From Paraspadella gotoi (Eukaryota; Chaetognatha): DNA of 64,000 nt. The stretch covers positions 6,110,932 to 6,174,931 of the forward strand of contig CM119263.1 in the NCBI GenBank assembly GCA_051294375.1. The letters are read 5' to 3'. A program made the translations under genes and the position numbers. Of this stretch, positions 32,605 through 42,800 are shown piece by piece. The first letter of the stretch is position 1; every line of letters starts with the position of its first letter. The notes beneath the pieces were generated by a model. The model saw only the letters and a list, made by a program, of their open reading frames with translations. It did not search any database and had not been told where the DNA came from.

Positions 32605-35600
32605 TTACTTCTCATACAAGAAGGTTGGCGGCGACAGCTTTACAGCGTTCGCATTGACCGCGTAGGGGATCAAAACGATGTACCCCTCCGCGAGCGGCCG
32701 ATCCGCCGCCGCCGCCTCACCTTGGGTATTCGTCGCCTGATCTACGGCATCTACCTCACCCGCGGCAGCGGAGACTTCCTGCTGGGGCTGCGGCGAAGCG
32801 GCAGCGGCAGCGGCGGCCTCCTCTTCCTTTAGCTCGGCGTCCTCCGCCATGACCGCCTTCGTCGACGGGAATTGTTTCTTGATCTCCTCCGCCAGCAGCG
32901 TCTGCGCTGCCGCCATGTGCCCCTGCAACGCCTCCATGACGACGTTGACCACCATGGAGCAGACGCCGAGGCCGACGAAGACGTAGACGGATGTGACCAT
33001 CATGAGGAAAGGATACTCCGGCAACACGTCGCCGAATCCGATCGTCGAGAGCGTGATGAAGACGAAGTAGAAGGAATCAAGAAAGTCGAGGTCTTCCCAA
33101 GCCGAATACATCGTCGCTCCCAAGGCGCAGTAGGCCGTCAGCACCGCCAGCGCCGGCAGCGTCGGCAGATCGAACTCCTCGTCGGCTTTGGTCAGCGCGG
33201 CGTCGACGAGGTCGGCAACGGAACGCCCGGCGCAGTCCTCGCGGGTCTCCGGCCACTCCAGCTTTCGGGCGATGGTGGAGACGCCCGGCGCCGAGCGAAG
33301 ACCAGCGCCGGCGTCGCTGTAGTAGATGACGCGTCCGATTTCGGGCGCCGCTTTGAGGACGCGGGTGAAAAGCTTACCGAGGGCGTCCAGGAGGAGGAGC
33401 ACCAAGGGGATCGTCGCCGTGGCGTAGGCGATGGTGAGGAGCTTTCCGAGGGCGGTGGTGGGGTAGATGTTGCCGTAGCCTTTTTGGCGGGTGGGTGGAG
33501 TGGGTAAAAAAGAGGAGGGGGAGGATGGAGGCGAAAAAGTGGGAGAAAGAGACAGAAATAGGGGGAGGGGAAAATAAGCAAGAAAAATAAAACGTGATAA
33601 AAAGAAAGTGAAAAACTAAGAAAAAAAAAGCGAAAAAGAAGGAAACTTGAAAGAAAAAAAAAGAACCCTGTCAAACTTTTTTTTTTGCTTAATTATAAAA
33701 AATAAAACAGAACATAAAAAGACTAAGAATAAATCATAATTTAAGTGAAAGATCGCAAGATTGTTGTTAGTAGTTAGTCTCTTTTAGGTTAAAGTAAAAA
33801 TCAACTCACCCACGGTCGTGAAGACAGTGCCGACATAGAATAAGGAGCCAGTGAAACTCCAAACCGTCTCTTCGGAATTGGTCGTCAGACTTCCGGAAGT
33901 GTAGGCCTCAAGGAGACTCTCTTCGTATTCCTAAGATATAGTAATAAGAGCTAGTGTTCACTGTTTCAGTTTTTATGCCTAGAGGTTCGCTGACGAAACC
34001 TCTAAAATTTGGCAATTTCAGAGGTCAAAATTTCGTTATTTTGGTTTAACTTATGTGCTATCTTATATAGAATACTTATTCCTCAGTTTAATATAACAAG
34101 AAAATTAAAAATAAAAGATTTTTTTTAAAAAAAATTACAAAGGAATCCCGATTAAAAAAACTTTAAAAAAATTAATTTGAATGGTTTCATAAAACCGATT
34201 AGTCGACAATCGATACAGTTTTCTCCGGATATATTTTTATTCTCCATTTTATTACTCCGTTTAAACGCGAATTGATTTTTTTTATCCCTCCCTCTTTCAT
34301 TTTTTTCCCCTCCGCTTAAAGAGCGAATTGATTTTATTTTGCCCTTTTTATTTCTGACAGCCGCGCGCGTTTTCGCATTTTACTCGGTTATCATCGATAA
34401 GCAGCGTGACCCCCATTAGCTTTCGGCGCCGAGTCGACGCGAGTGACGCCGCCCCGCCGCGACGCCGCGTGACGCCGTTCACCCCTGAAGCGCCGTGACG
34501 GTGGACTGTTTCACCCCAAGGCCACTCCACAGTCTCCGCACGGGGAAGAGTGCCAGGGATGACGAGTCGGTGATAAAGCGTTCGTTCGACCCTCCGCCCT
34601 TTCGACTGTTCAACCCACATCTTCCACCATCAGTTTCTCCCTGCGCCCGCGGGACTCGAGAAAGTTAAAACTGCTCGCGGGATCACAACCATGAGGCTCA
34701 GGACACTCATATCCTCACTCCTCCCCTCCCCGCCCCGTCTTCCTGACCCAACCCCTACCCACTTTTTTTGTCAACCCCACAGCCGACGACAAAGAAATTC
34801 GGAAAGGAAAAGTATCAACCATCGAGCGACGCTACTTTTTCCTCCTCCCTTTTTTTTTTTTTTTTTTTTTTCTCGATTTCGGCTTTCGCGATCGGGAACT
34901 CGAATCAACAAAACACTTTGGGAGAACTTAATGTTCCATTAAATATTTTAAAAACATCAATTTTATGATAGATTATAGAAAGTAAGAAACACTGATTTAC
35001 ATCTAGTTTGGCTATTGCAATTTTTTTTCCGAAAAATGTAAAAATATTGAGTTGCATATTTTCTTTTTTTTTCCTTTTCGTCCAAGAAAAAAAAAAATTT
35101 TAATTTTGGGCTAAATTTTACTTTCGCCGACCGCTGTTTGGGCGGCTTTTGAAGAACCATTTAAAAATACTTATTTTTAAACAAAAATTTAAAAAAAATA
35201 TTACCCAACTACCCTAACCCTAAACCCTTTTAACCCTATCCACCCCTAACCCTATACCACCCCTAAACCACCCTTAACCCTAACCCCTCCTTAAATAGAT
35301 TAATATGTCTGAAATCTTTAATCAACATATCGAACCTGAAAGACTTTGTTTGTTTCTTTCCGAAGGTCGGCGGCTTTGGCTTTGGCGAGTCCCGATCGAT
35401 CCACGATCCGGTTGATAAGTTGCGTCTTCAACGTCTTCACCTCCATCTTCTCCGACGCCTCCTCCCCTCCCTCGATGGCGTAAAACAAAATGGCGCCTGG
35501 GGGATGAGATTCAAGGGTCATTGTTTTCTGGGTTTGATTAAAAAAACATTGAATGTTGTCACTTGTCAAAAAAAAAAACAACACAATTTAGGACGAAAAG

Positions 35601-36207
35601 AAAAAAAACTCCTCTCGTTCAAGCACCAATTTAATGCAAATATTATTTTTAAAAATTAATTTATTTTCAAAATAAACGGCGGAAAAGTAGGCCGATAAAA
35701 ACGATAACGCATGAGCTCTAGTGACGTTTGTTTCAACTTCGACAATCTCTTTTCCGCGAGCGAGCGTGCAATCTCGTCACCGCAAACGTTTCATTCTAAG
35801 CTATTAACTCGTCGCTTTTTTATTTTTGAATCGCGAAACTGAGATAACATAAAAGTGGAATAAAAATAAAATCTAACGAACGTTTTTGATATAGATTATA
35901 CGCATGATTGTATTTATGAAACGAAAACACTAGATCTCTAATCTTAGACTTAGTAACGCTTCCCTGTGAATTTAGAACAGAAAGAAATCGTGAAGATGAA
36001 ACCAAATTCAATAAATTAAAACTTTTCGCCAACTAATTTTTTATTTAATCAGGTTCAATGAATCCCGACGTTTTGATAAAGTATTATATTGAATAAGATT
36101 ATCATGCTGTTCGTACCTACAACGGTCAGAAGGCTGATTGTAAGGATTAGCGCCGCCTGCTTGAGGACGGACCGGGCGACGGTCCGAAGGGCGTGCCTGT
36201 CACCCAT
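32605..36207 (-). CDS. Two-pore-domain potassium (K2P/TWK) channel, four exons, 415 aa
   Basis: Plasma-membrane K+ leak channel subunit that works as a dimer and sets resting potential. Exons in transcript order: 36207-36117, 35496-35336, 33930-33810, 33479-32605, all in phase. M1 lies at the exon 1/2 junction (LILTISLLTVVG, then AILFYAI). The first pore loop spans exons 3-4 and has filter TTVGYGN (residues about 122-128). M2 follows (LLTIAYATATIPLVLLLL), then M3, the second pore filter TIGFGD (about 270-275) and M4 (VYVFVGLGVCSMVVNVVMEAL). The cytoplasmic tail is Ala/Glu-rich and low-complexity. The exon 4 acceptor ('ccaaaaag') has a poor polypyrimidine tract, but it is the only site that restores the filter. 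Which K2P subfamily it belongs to is not clear. Confidence 0.92.
34340..34640 (-). promoter_or_regulatory. CpG-rich island inside K2P intron 2
   Basis: A 300-base GC-rich, CpG-rich block with repeated 'gtgacgccg' words, inside an AT-rich intron. It could be an alternative promoter or enhancer. An open frame crosses it on the minus strand, but no splice sites link it to the channel. Confidence 0.3.
35205..35290 (+). repeat. Interstitial telomere-like (CCCTAA) repeats in K2P intron 2
   Basis: Degenerate array: 'accctaaccctaaaccc', 'aaccctatcc', 'cacccttaaccctaacccc'. The unit is CCCTAA, the complement of TTAGGG. Confidence 0.8.
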
Positions 36208-36432
36208 TGTCACCTCTTTGATGGGTACCGAAAAAAAAACCCCGAAAATTCGTCACGCGAGGGTAAATATTACATTTCGTATTAGTTTTTGCCGTTGGAG
36301 AGTTAATTCGGGCGACCCTTTCAGTGGGCAGATCATTCAGCCTCGAAAAACGTTCAGTTTCGTTCAACTCGCAGACGAGAGCAAAAGAGAAAAAAAAGAG
36401 ATGAGCGAAAAGGATCTTGGTGTTTTTCATCG

Positions 36433-36499
<67 letters not shown>

Positions 36500-36612
36500 G
36501 CTCGTAAAGAAAAATTTGAAAAACAGATATTAAGAAGAATGGAAAACGTAGAAAAAAGAAACAACGGTAAAAGCGGTTGAAAGTGATCGCTTGCCTCTTG
36601 GTTTACCAAATT

Positions 36613-36661
<49 letters not shown>

Positions 36662-37114
36662 GTGAGTGAGAGTGGGTGTGAGCTAATTTTTTTTAGGAAT
36701 TGAATTTTAAATTTTGATTTTTACGAAGATTTTCCAGGGAAACATGGATGAAATCATGAAGGATTTTTTCTTAGCCGTTTCTTTTTGCTTTTTAAGATTA
36801 GGACAACAAAAAAAGCTCCTGTCGATCCAAAGTGTAAAAGTAATTAAACGGGTTCAACTGGTTTAAACCGGATATCATACTTGCAAAAATAATTCGGGTC
36901 AGAACGAGAAAAGATTTTGGGTTATTGCTAGATATTTAAATTTAAAAAAAAACTATGAAGACGATATTTAAAAGAATGATTCAGTCTCAAACGACATGAA
37001 CTTTATTGAAGATACATGTAGTAAAAAACGTAATAGCTACAATTGAATTCAGTATGATCAGAATTTCAAGATTGACACAGATTTCCATAGAACTGAATCG
37101 CTCGATACAAAAAT
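36208..37114. other. Intergenic between the K2P 5' end and the DUF229 3' end, with two (GA)n tracts
   Basis: (GA)n at 36436-36499 and 36614-36658, the second followed by (GT/GA) variants. Otherwise non-coding. The bases just above 36207 would be the K2P promoter. Confidence 0.7.
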
Positions 37115-39349
37115 TCATTTGCACAAACAAAATTTTCTCAAGTGAGGTTTGCTGTTCTTGACGCATTCTGCCAGAGAAGCGTATCTGTCGACTCTACTGA
37201 CGCCTTCGACGCCGCCGTCGATGACGTATTCGTCTTGGACGAGATGTACGCGAACGTTGGCCTGAAAAGAGGCTGGAGCCGCGTCTCTATCGTCCGGCGC
37301 CCCGGCGTCATCGACTGGCTCCGCCGTAAACTCGACCTCGTAGTCCGCGACGTCGTTGAGAGCCTCCTCGCGGAACCCGGGGATCCTGTGGTCGGCGTCT
37401 CGACTCTCGCTGAACCTAAGGAGTCGATCGTTGGGGACGACGAGTTGGGCGCCAGTCACCCGCCTTAAGATCAATTTACGGCATCGGAAACGGTCCTGGA
37501 GCGTCGCTGCATTGAGGGCGTCGACGACTGCTTGGGCACAAGCCTTCACGTAGGCGTTGCCGACGTCGACCTGACGCCTTTCCAGACAAGTGCACCAATG
37601 ATCGCTGACACCGGCGTCGACACAGCGACGCGACGATGGAAGCGCAGCGAAGAGACTGTCGCCTCGCCGAGGAAACGGCGCCGCGCCACTTTTAACGCCG
37701 CCCGTTAATTCTAGAATTTCCCGCAAAGTGGCGTGCACGTCGAATGGCGACGTAACAATTTCCGCGTTTCTTTTTAGATTTTGATATTGACTCTGAAATT
37801 CGACTCTGAACCTCGGCGGAACGAAGATCGCCATCATCGGCAGGCGCTCCTCCAGCTTGCCCTGCGTCGTCATGCGAACCTCGCTGAAGCGAGCGCCATG
37901 ATCTGACATCAGTAGAAAGAAAGTTTCGACCAAGACATCATCATCTCGCAATCTTTTTAGCATCGCCGCCAGGTCTTCGTCGGCGTACTGAACTGGGGAG
38001 TTGTCAGAGTGACTTAGTTCTACGTGCATCGCAAAGGCGAACTTGGGAACGCCTCCGTAGCGCAGGAGGAATTCCTCGAGATAATCGAAAGTGATGCGAT
38101 GCTTTTTCGCGGCGCCAAAACAAAATGGCGCCGACCGATCGGACCCGCCCGTCGATTCCATCGCCTGCCAAAATGGGCGCAAGTAGTGATCGGTTGGGCG
38201 ACTTTGGAATCCGTTGAGACGGAGACTGAAGAGTCCCATGGCGGGACTGTCCTCAGCGAAAAGCGTCACGTAGCCTCGTGACCGAAAATCCTGCCAAATT
38301 AAGGGCCAGGCGTCGGGCGTGCCGGAGCCATACACGCCGTTCCGACATTCCGGAAGCTCGTGGTCAAAAAATCCAGTGAGGAGCGGAACCACATTGGCGT
38401 TTGTCCCGTCGCCAACCACGTGATAATTACGAAGAACGACGGATCCCAATTCCTCGCTCATCAAACGATAGGATTTTGGCAGAAGGCGCTGGAACGAGAG
38501 GCGAGACAATGAATCCAGAGCCAATATGGCGACGTTGTAAGGTCTTGGCGTCGTTGCCAACGAATCCGGTACAGTTATAATTTGCGCCCTATTTTTCACT
38601 TCACTCTTCTCGTGAATCTTGGAAAAAAATTGTTGGAAAGGCGTCGGAGGGATACCTCCGGGTTCGAACCAAGGAAAGCTGATCTTTTCTGCGTCTTCGC
38701 TGATGTGCTTAGCGAAGGAGGATGCAAAGAGACGCAAGGCGAGCGTCTGGTTCCCGTTCTCCCCTCTGCTGAGGGAGACCTTCGAGAAGTTCGTGGCATT
38801 TCGAAAGATTACTTTACGCGGAGCTTTGACGGCTTCGGATGAAGACCGCTGTTCTTTCGTTTTCCTCGGGTAACAAGTAACTCGGAAAAAATCGTTTTCG
38901 ACTTCGATTAATTCTTCGGGCGCCCCCTGTCGGTAAACGTGGGAGTAAACAAAAGAAGAATCGTCGGCCCAATCAATGGCTTCGTAGTCGCAGTGCGACC
39001 AGTTCATTTCTCTCGCCAAACTCTCATTTAAGACGTAAACGCCCAGGGCGGGGTCTTGTCCTAAGAAAACGTCGCCGATGTCATTTTGGCAGCGAAGTTG
39101 CGGAAGATGGACAAAAAAGTTCCGTAACGAATCCGTTACCAAACTTAGTCGCGGTGATTCGCAGATATGACTGAGTTCTGGGCGCTTCTTCCAAAGTGAA
39201 AACAAAACGGTGTTTTGCCCGGTTTCGCTCCATTGTCGAAAATGGTAAATTATTTTGAAAGATAGCCAGAAAAACGAAAATAACAAGAACAATTTAAAAA
39301 TGTTTCGAAATTTCCGTCTTGGTCTTAACCATAATGATAATGACTTCAT
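37115..39349 (-). CDS. DUF229 (sulfatase/phosphatase-fold) type II membrane protein, single exon, 744 aa
   Basis: DUF229 family of animal proteins with an alkaline-phosphatase-like/sulfatase fold; substrate unknown. A short basic N-terminus precedes one membrane segment (about residues 17-37, IFKLFLLFSFFWLSFKIIYH), which suggests a type II protein facing the Golgi or extracellular side. Fold landmarks are visible: the metal-site strand VAILALDSLSR (about 272-282), GDGTNANVVPLLTG (about 315-328) at the position of the nucleophile loop, and LMSDHGARFSEVR (about 478-490) with the Asp-His metal ligands. Several NxS/T sites and many Cys fit a secretory-pathway protein. The C-terminus, SKPHLRKFCLCK, is Cys-containing. 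It is intronless here, whereas its neighbours have many introns. It is divergently paired with OGA. Confidence 0.88.
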   Translation of the reverse strand: MKSLSLWLRPRRKFRNIFKLFLLFSFFWLSFKIIYHFRQWSETGQNTVLFSLWKKRPELSHICESPRLSLVTDSLRNFFVHLPQLRCQNDIGDVFLGQDPALGVYVLNESLAREMNWSHCDYEAIDWADDSSFVYSHVYRQGAPEELIEVENDFFRVTCYPRKTKEQRSSSEAVKAPRKVIFRNATNFSKVSLSRGENGNQTLALRLFASSFAKHISEDAEKISFPWFEPGGIPPTPFQQFFSKIHEKSEVKNRAQIITVPDSLATTPRPYNVAILALDSLSRLSFQRLLPKSYRLMSEELGSVVLRNYHVVGDGTNANVVPLLTGFFDHELPECRNGVYGSGTPDAWPLIWQDFRSRGYVTLFAEDSPAMGLFSLRLNGFQSRPTDHYLRPFWQAMESTGGSDRSAPFCFGAAKKHRITFDYLEEFLLRYGGVPKFAFAMHVELSHSDNSPVQYADEDLAAMLKRLRDDDVLVETFFLLMSDHGARFSEVRMTTQGKLEERLPMMAIFVPPRFRVEFQSQYQNLKRNAEIVTSPFDVHATLREILELTGGVKSGAAPFPRRGDSLFAALPSSRRCVDAGVSDHWCTCLERRQVDVGNAYVKACAQAVVDALNAATLQDRFRCRKLILRRVTGAQLVVPNDRLLRFSESRDADHRIPGFREEALNDVADYEVEFTAEPVDDAGAPDDRDAAPASFQANVRVHLVQDEYVIDGGVEGVSRVDRYASLAECVKNSKPHLRKFCLCK

Positions 39350-39850
39350 TGGTCTCGATAATATTTAGAGCTAAAGAATGTTACCCAATTCGTTGTCATT
39401 TTTCAAAATTATAAAATCTTAACCTTCACTCGGAGATAAGAGTCAGAGTCAGAGTCTGAGTCTTATCTCAGAACTGAGCACTCGATCACCCAAGTCCCAA
39501 GAGTTCAAAGACACAAATGGAATTACGGCGATTGTTCTTCTGCTCATGAACGACTATAGCTCAACTGCGAACGCTCTTAACGTCCTCCAGCGGAATTCAA
39601 AATCTTTCAAAGAATTCCGACCAATTAGAAGGCAGTATGGATGTATCAAAAATTCGACCAATCAGAGTCTTATTTTAATCATGACGTCACTTGGTAATGT
39701 CAGACGTTTGCCAAACTAACTCTTCGCTCTTCGTTAATATTTCGAACGTGCTTTCTGCATAATTATCGAGACATTTGTAAACCTTTGATAATTCGATATG
39801 CTCCCCGTATACGTTACGTAGCAAACGTTTGCGGCAGCGAAATTTAAATT
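39350..39850. promoter_or_regulatory. Putative bidirectional promoter of DUF229 and OGA
   Basis: The 501 bases separate two divergent start codons. They contain two CCAAT boxes in the same orientation (39621-39625 and 39658-39662), a palindromic cAMP-response element TGACGTCA (39682-39689), and a hairpin-capable palindrome whose ends are inverted GATA sites (GAGATAAGA at 39433-39441, TCTTATCTC at 39461-39469). No TATA box is evident. NF-Y plus CREB/ATF sites are typical of TATA-less bidirectional promoters. Confidence 0.6.
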
Positions 39851-42800
39851 ATGGGACCTTCTGAGCCAGAAGCTATCGAGATGTCAAATGACATCGAGGC
39901 CGAGGATGCATCGGATTCGCCCAAGTTCGTCTGTGGCGTGGTTGAAGGTAAGTGTATAGAATTAAACATTTGTTTACGACTGATAACTGAGCTTTTGTGA
40001 TGGTTTTCATTAGTTATGTTTAATTATTAGTCGGGCATTTGATAATTTAAAAAATTGTCAGTTGACAAACCGAGGCCGAGGTTTGTTCATGAATGCTCGA
40101 TTTTTATGCTTGGAGACTTTTAAATCCTTTCATGTAGATGCAGCTGTGTAAGAATTAGCCGATAATCGTGGTCAATTTCGTTGCAGGGTTCTACGGACGA
40201 CCATGGTCCGAGGAACAGCGCTGCACTCTCTTTAAACGCATGGCAGCTCAGGGTTTGAATACCTACGTGTACGCTCCAAAAGACGATTACAAGCATCGCG
40301 CGTACTGGCGCGAGATGTACAACGCGGACGAGATCCAACGCATCTCGTCCCTGGTGAGAGCGGCCAAGGAGAACGGCATCGTCTTCTACTACGCCATCTC
40401 GCCCGGTCTCGACATCTCCTTTTCCAACGAAGCTGACGTGGAGGCGCTAAAGAAGAAATTGGCGCAGGTCAAAGAGTTGGGCTGCGAGGCCTTCTCTTTG
40501 CTCTTCGACGACATCGACCCTCAACTCTCTCTGGCCGACCTGCAAAAGTACCCGACCTCGGCCCACGCCCAGGCCGCCGTCACCAACGTCATGTACGAAC
40601 ACTTGGGCGGGCCCAAGTTCCTCTTCTGCCCGACGGAGTACTGCGCGACACGGGCCCTGCCCACCGTCAAGTCTTCCCCTTACCTCAATACCATCGGGAG
40701 GGAACTGCACCCGGACGTCCGCGTCATGTGGACCGGGTATCAAGTCATCTCGGCCACCATCGGTATCGATTCGATCAAGGAGGTCGGCGAGGTCTTGCGT
40801 CGTCATCCCGTTGTCTGGGACAACATCCACGCCAACGACTACGACCAGAAACGCGTTTTTCTCGGGCCATTCGACGGTCGTGCCCCGGAACTCAAGCCTC
40901 ACCTCGGTGGCGTCCTCACCAACCCCAACTGCGAGTTCGAATGCAACTGGGTTGCGGTACACACTTTGGCGCAGTGGCACCGTTGCAGCGTCTCCCTAAC
41001 GCCGCCGCCGCCTTCCTCACGGGTCGAACCCATGAAGGAAGACGACGAGAAGATCGCAACGACACCGACGACGACTCCGCTGCCGCCGAGAGACATCGCC
41101 GACGTCGCCACCGACAATTTGGTCGCCACCAACTCCCTTCAAGGCTGTGTTCCCTTCCCGCCCCCCAACGGGCCCCTGCCGCCCATCTCCAGTCCCGCGA
41201 GTCCTCCAGTCGCTGCCGCCGCTGCTGCGCTCGACGTTCAGTCATCAATCCCTGTGATAAACGGTTTCGACTCCGGTGCCTCCGACGCCGCCGCTAACCC
41301 CTTTTATTCTTCTCCGGATGTTACGCCGTTAGAGGACGGCGTCTACTGCCCTTTGACCGCCCTCAAAATTGCGCTCAAAGTAAGCTGCACCTAATTTTGA
41401 CGTTTGTAATTTTATAAATTTATAATCTGTGGCACAAATCTCTCTTTTTTTCAGAACTGGGTGAATATTTTCAACACTCCAACAAAAGCCGAGTCAGTCC
41501 GACCTTTACTCTGCAAATGGACCGCTCCGCCGATCGTTCCCGTTCCCATGGCGCCGCTTCCGGGTCCCACGACGTACGCGCCGGCGCCAGTGGTGCCAAT
41601 GGCGCCTTTTCCTTCGACGCCGATCAATCACATGAACGATCTTCAAGAGATTAAAGGGGATTCGTCTTTTCAACCCGTCTCCAATCCTGTCAACGCACTC
41701 GCCGCGTCATTGACGCCGCCTTCCTCCGAGCCTACGCCGCCCAGGATTGAAACCGGTTGGTCATGACGAACGATTATGTAATTATTTAACTTTATTAATT
41801 CATTTTGTTGACTTCTCAAGACTCCGTCGAAGCCCTAAGCGAGAACCCTTCCGGCGAACCGATGGACTGCGCTCCCTCGCCCTCCTCTTCCCCCGGCGAC
41901 AACGACTCGGGCGTCGTTGGCGTCTCCACTTCCTTCGTCTCTGATCACCCGGACGAACTGGTCAGTTTTTTTTACTTTTTTTAAAGAGTCTTCTCTTTCT
42001 CTGTTGCTTCTCTTTACTTAAAATGTACTATAATTTTATTATTCTTACTTCGTTCTTACTTATTTTTGCTTCCCACTTCCCCCTCTGTTTCAATTTTCCT
42101 TTTTCCTCTTCTCCAGTGTGACCGCGACTTGGCGTCGTCCTCCATTTCCGAGGGAGACGTCGACGTCGAATTCCGAGAAATATCCGGCCTCTCGGGTTCC
42201 TCGTCCACGGTGACGGGTTTGACGGATTCCGTGGACGAGGACGCTACCGTCGGAAGCGACGCCGCCGGGCAAGCTGACGCCATGCAAGTGGACGAAACGG
42301 CGTCGCCCAACCACGCCTCGGCCTCCATCTCGGAATCCCTCTCGTCGGAGAACACTTCCGCCAGCGGGACCAACTCTGAATCCTCCACCATCACTCTCGA
42401 CGCCAACGCGGGTCGGGAGATTTTTTCCTTTTCTTCTCGATTCACTTTCTTCCAGTCGCATGTTGCTCACGAACGTCCGCCTTTTCTTCCGCAGGTTTCA
42501 TTGAAAGCCCCGAACCCATGACTGACGAAGATATCTTCCTCTTGGCCGACCTCTTCTACACGCCCTTCGCCCACGGAAGCAGGGGACTCCATCTCCTCTT
42601 CGAGTTCGAGTGGCTTAAATGCAACGCCTACGTCGTCGAGGAGAATCGGGGAAAGAAGGAATCGTCGAAGGAGGTAAGAGTTATTTTATGATTTTTAACA
42701 ATCTTTATTCGTACTGAATATTATTTTTATTTTCTATTTTATTTTCTAAAAAAAAATTGGCCAATTGCCTATTGTAAATGTTTATTTAGAAAAAAGTTAA

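Noticed and set aside
34348-34620. 90-codon minus-strand frame in K2P intron 2
   Set aside because: CpG-rich block without splice sites in the right phase to join exons 2 and 3.
40447-41248. Long minus-strand and alternative plus frames over OGA exon 2
   Set aside because: Exon 2 is unambiguous GH84 sequence in one frame; the others are GC-rich shadows.
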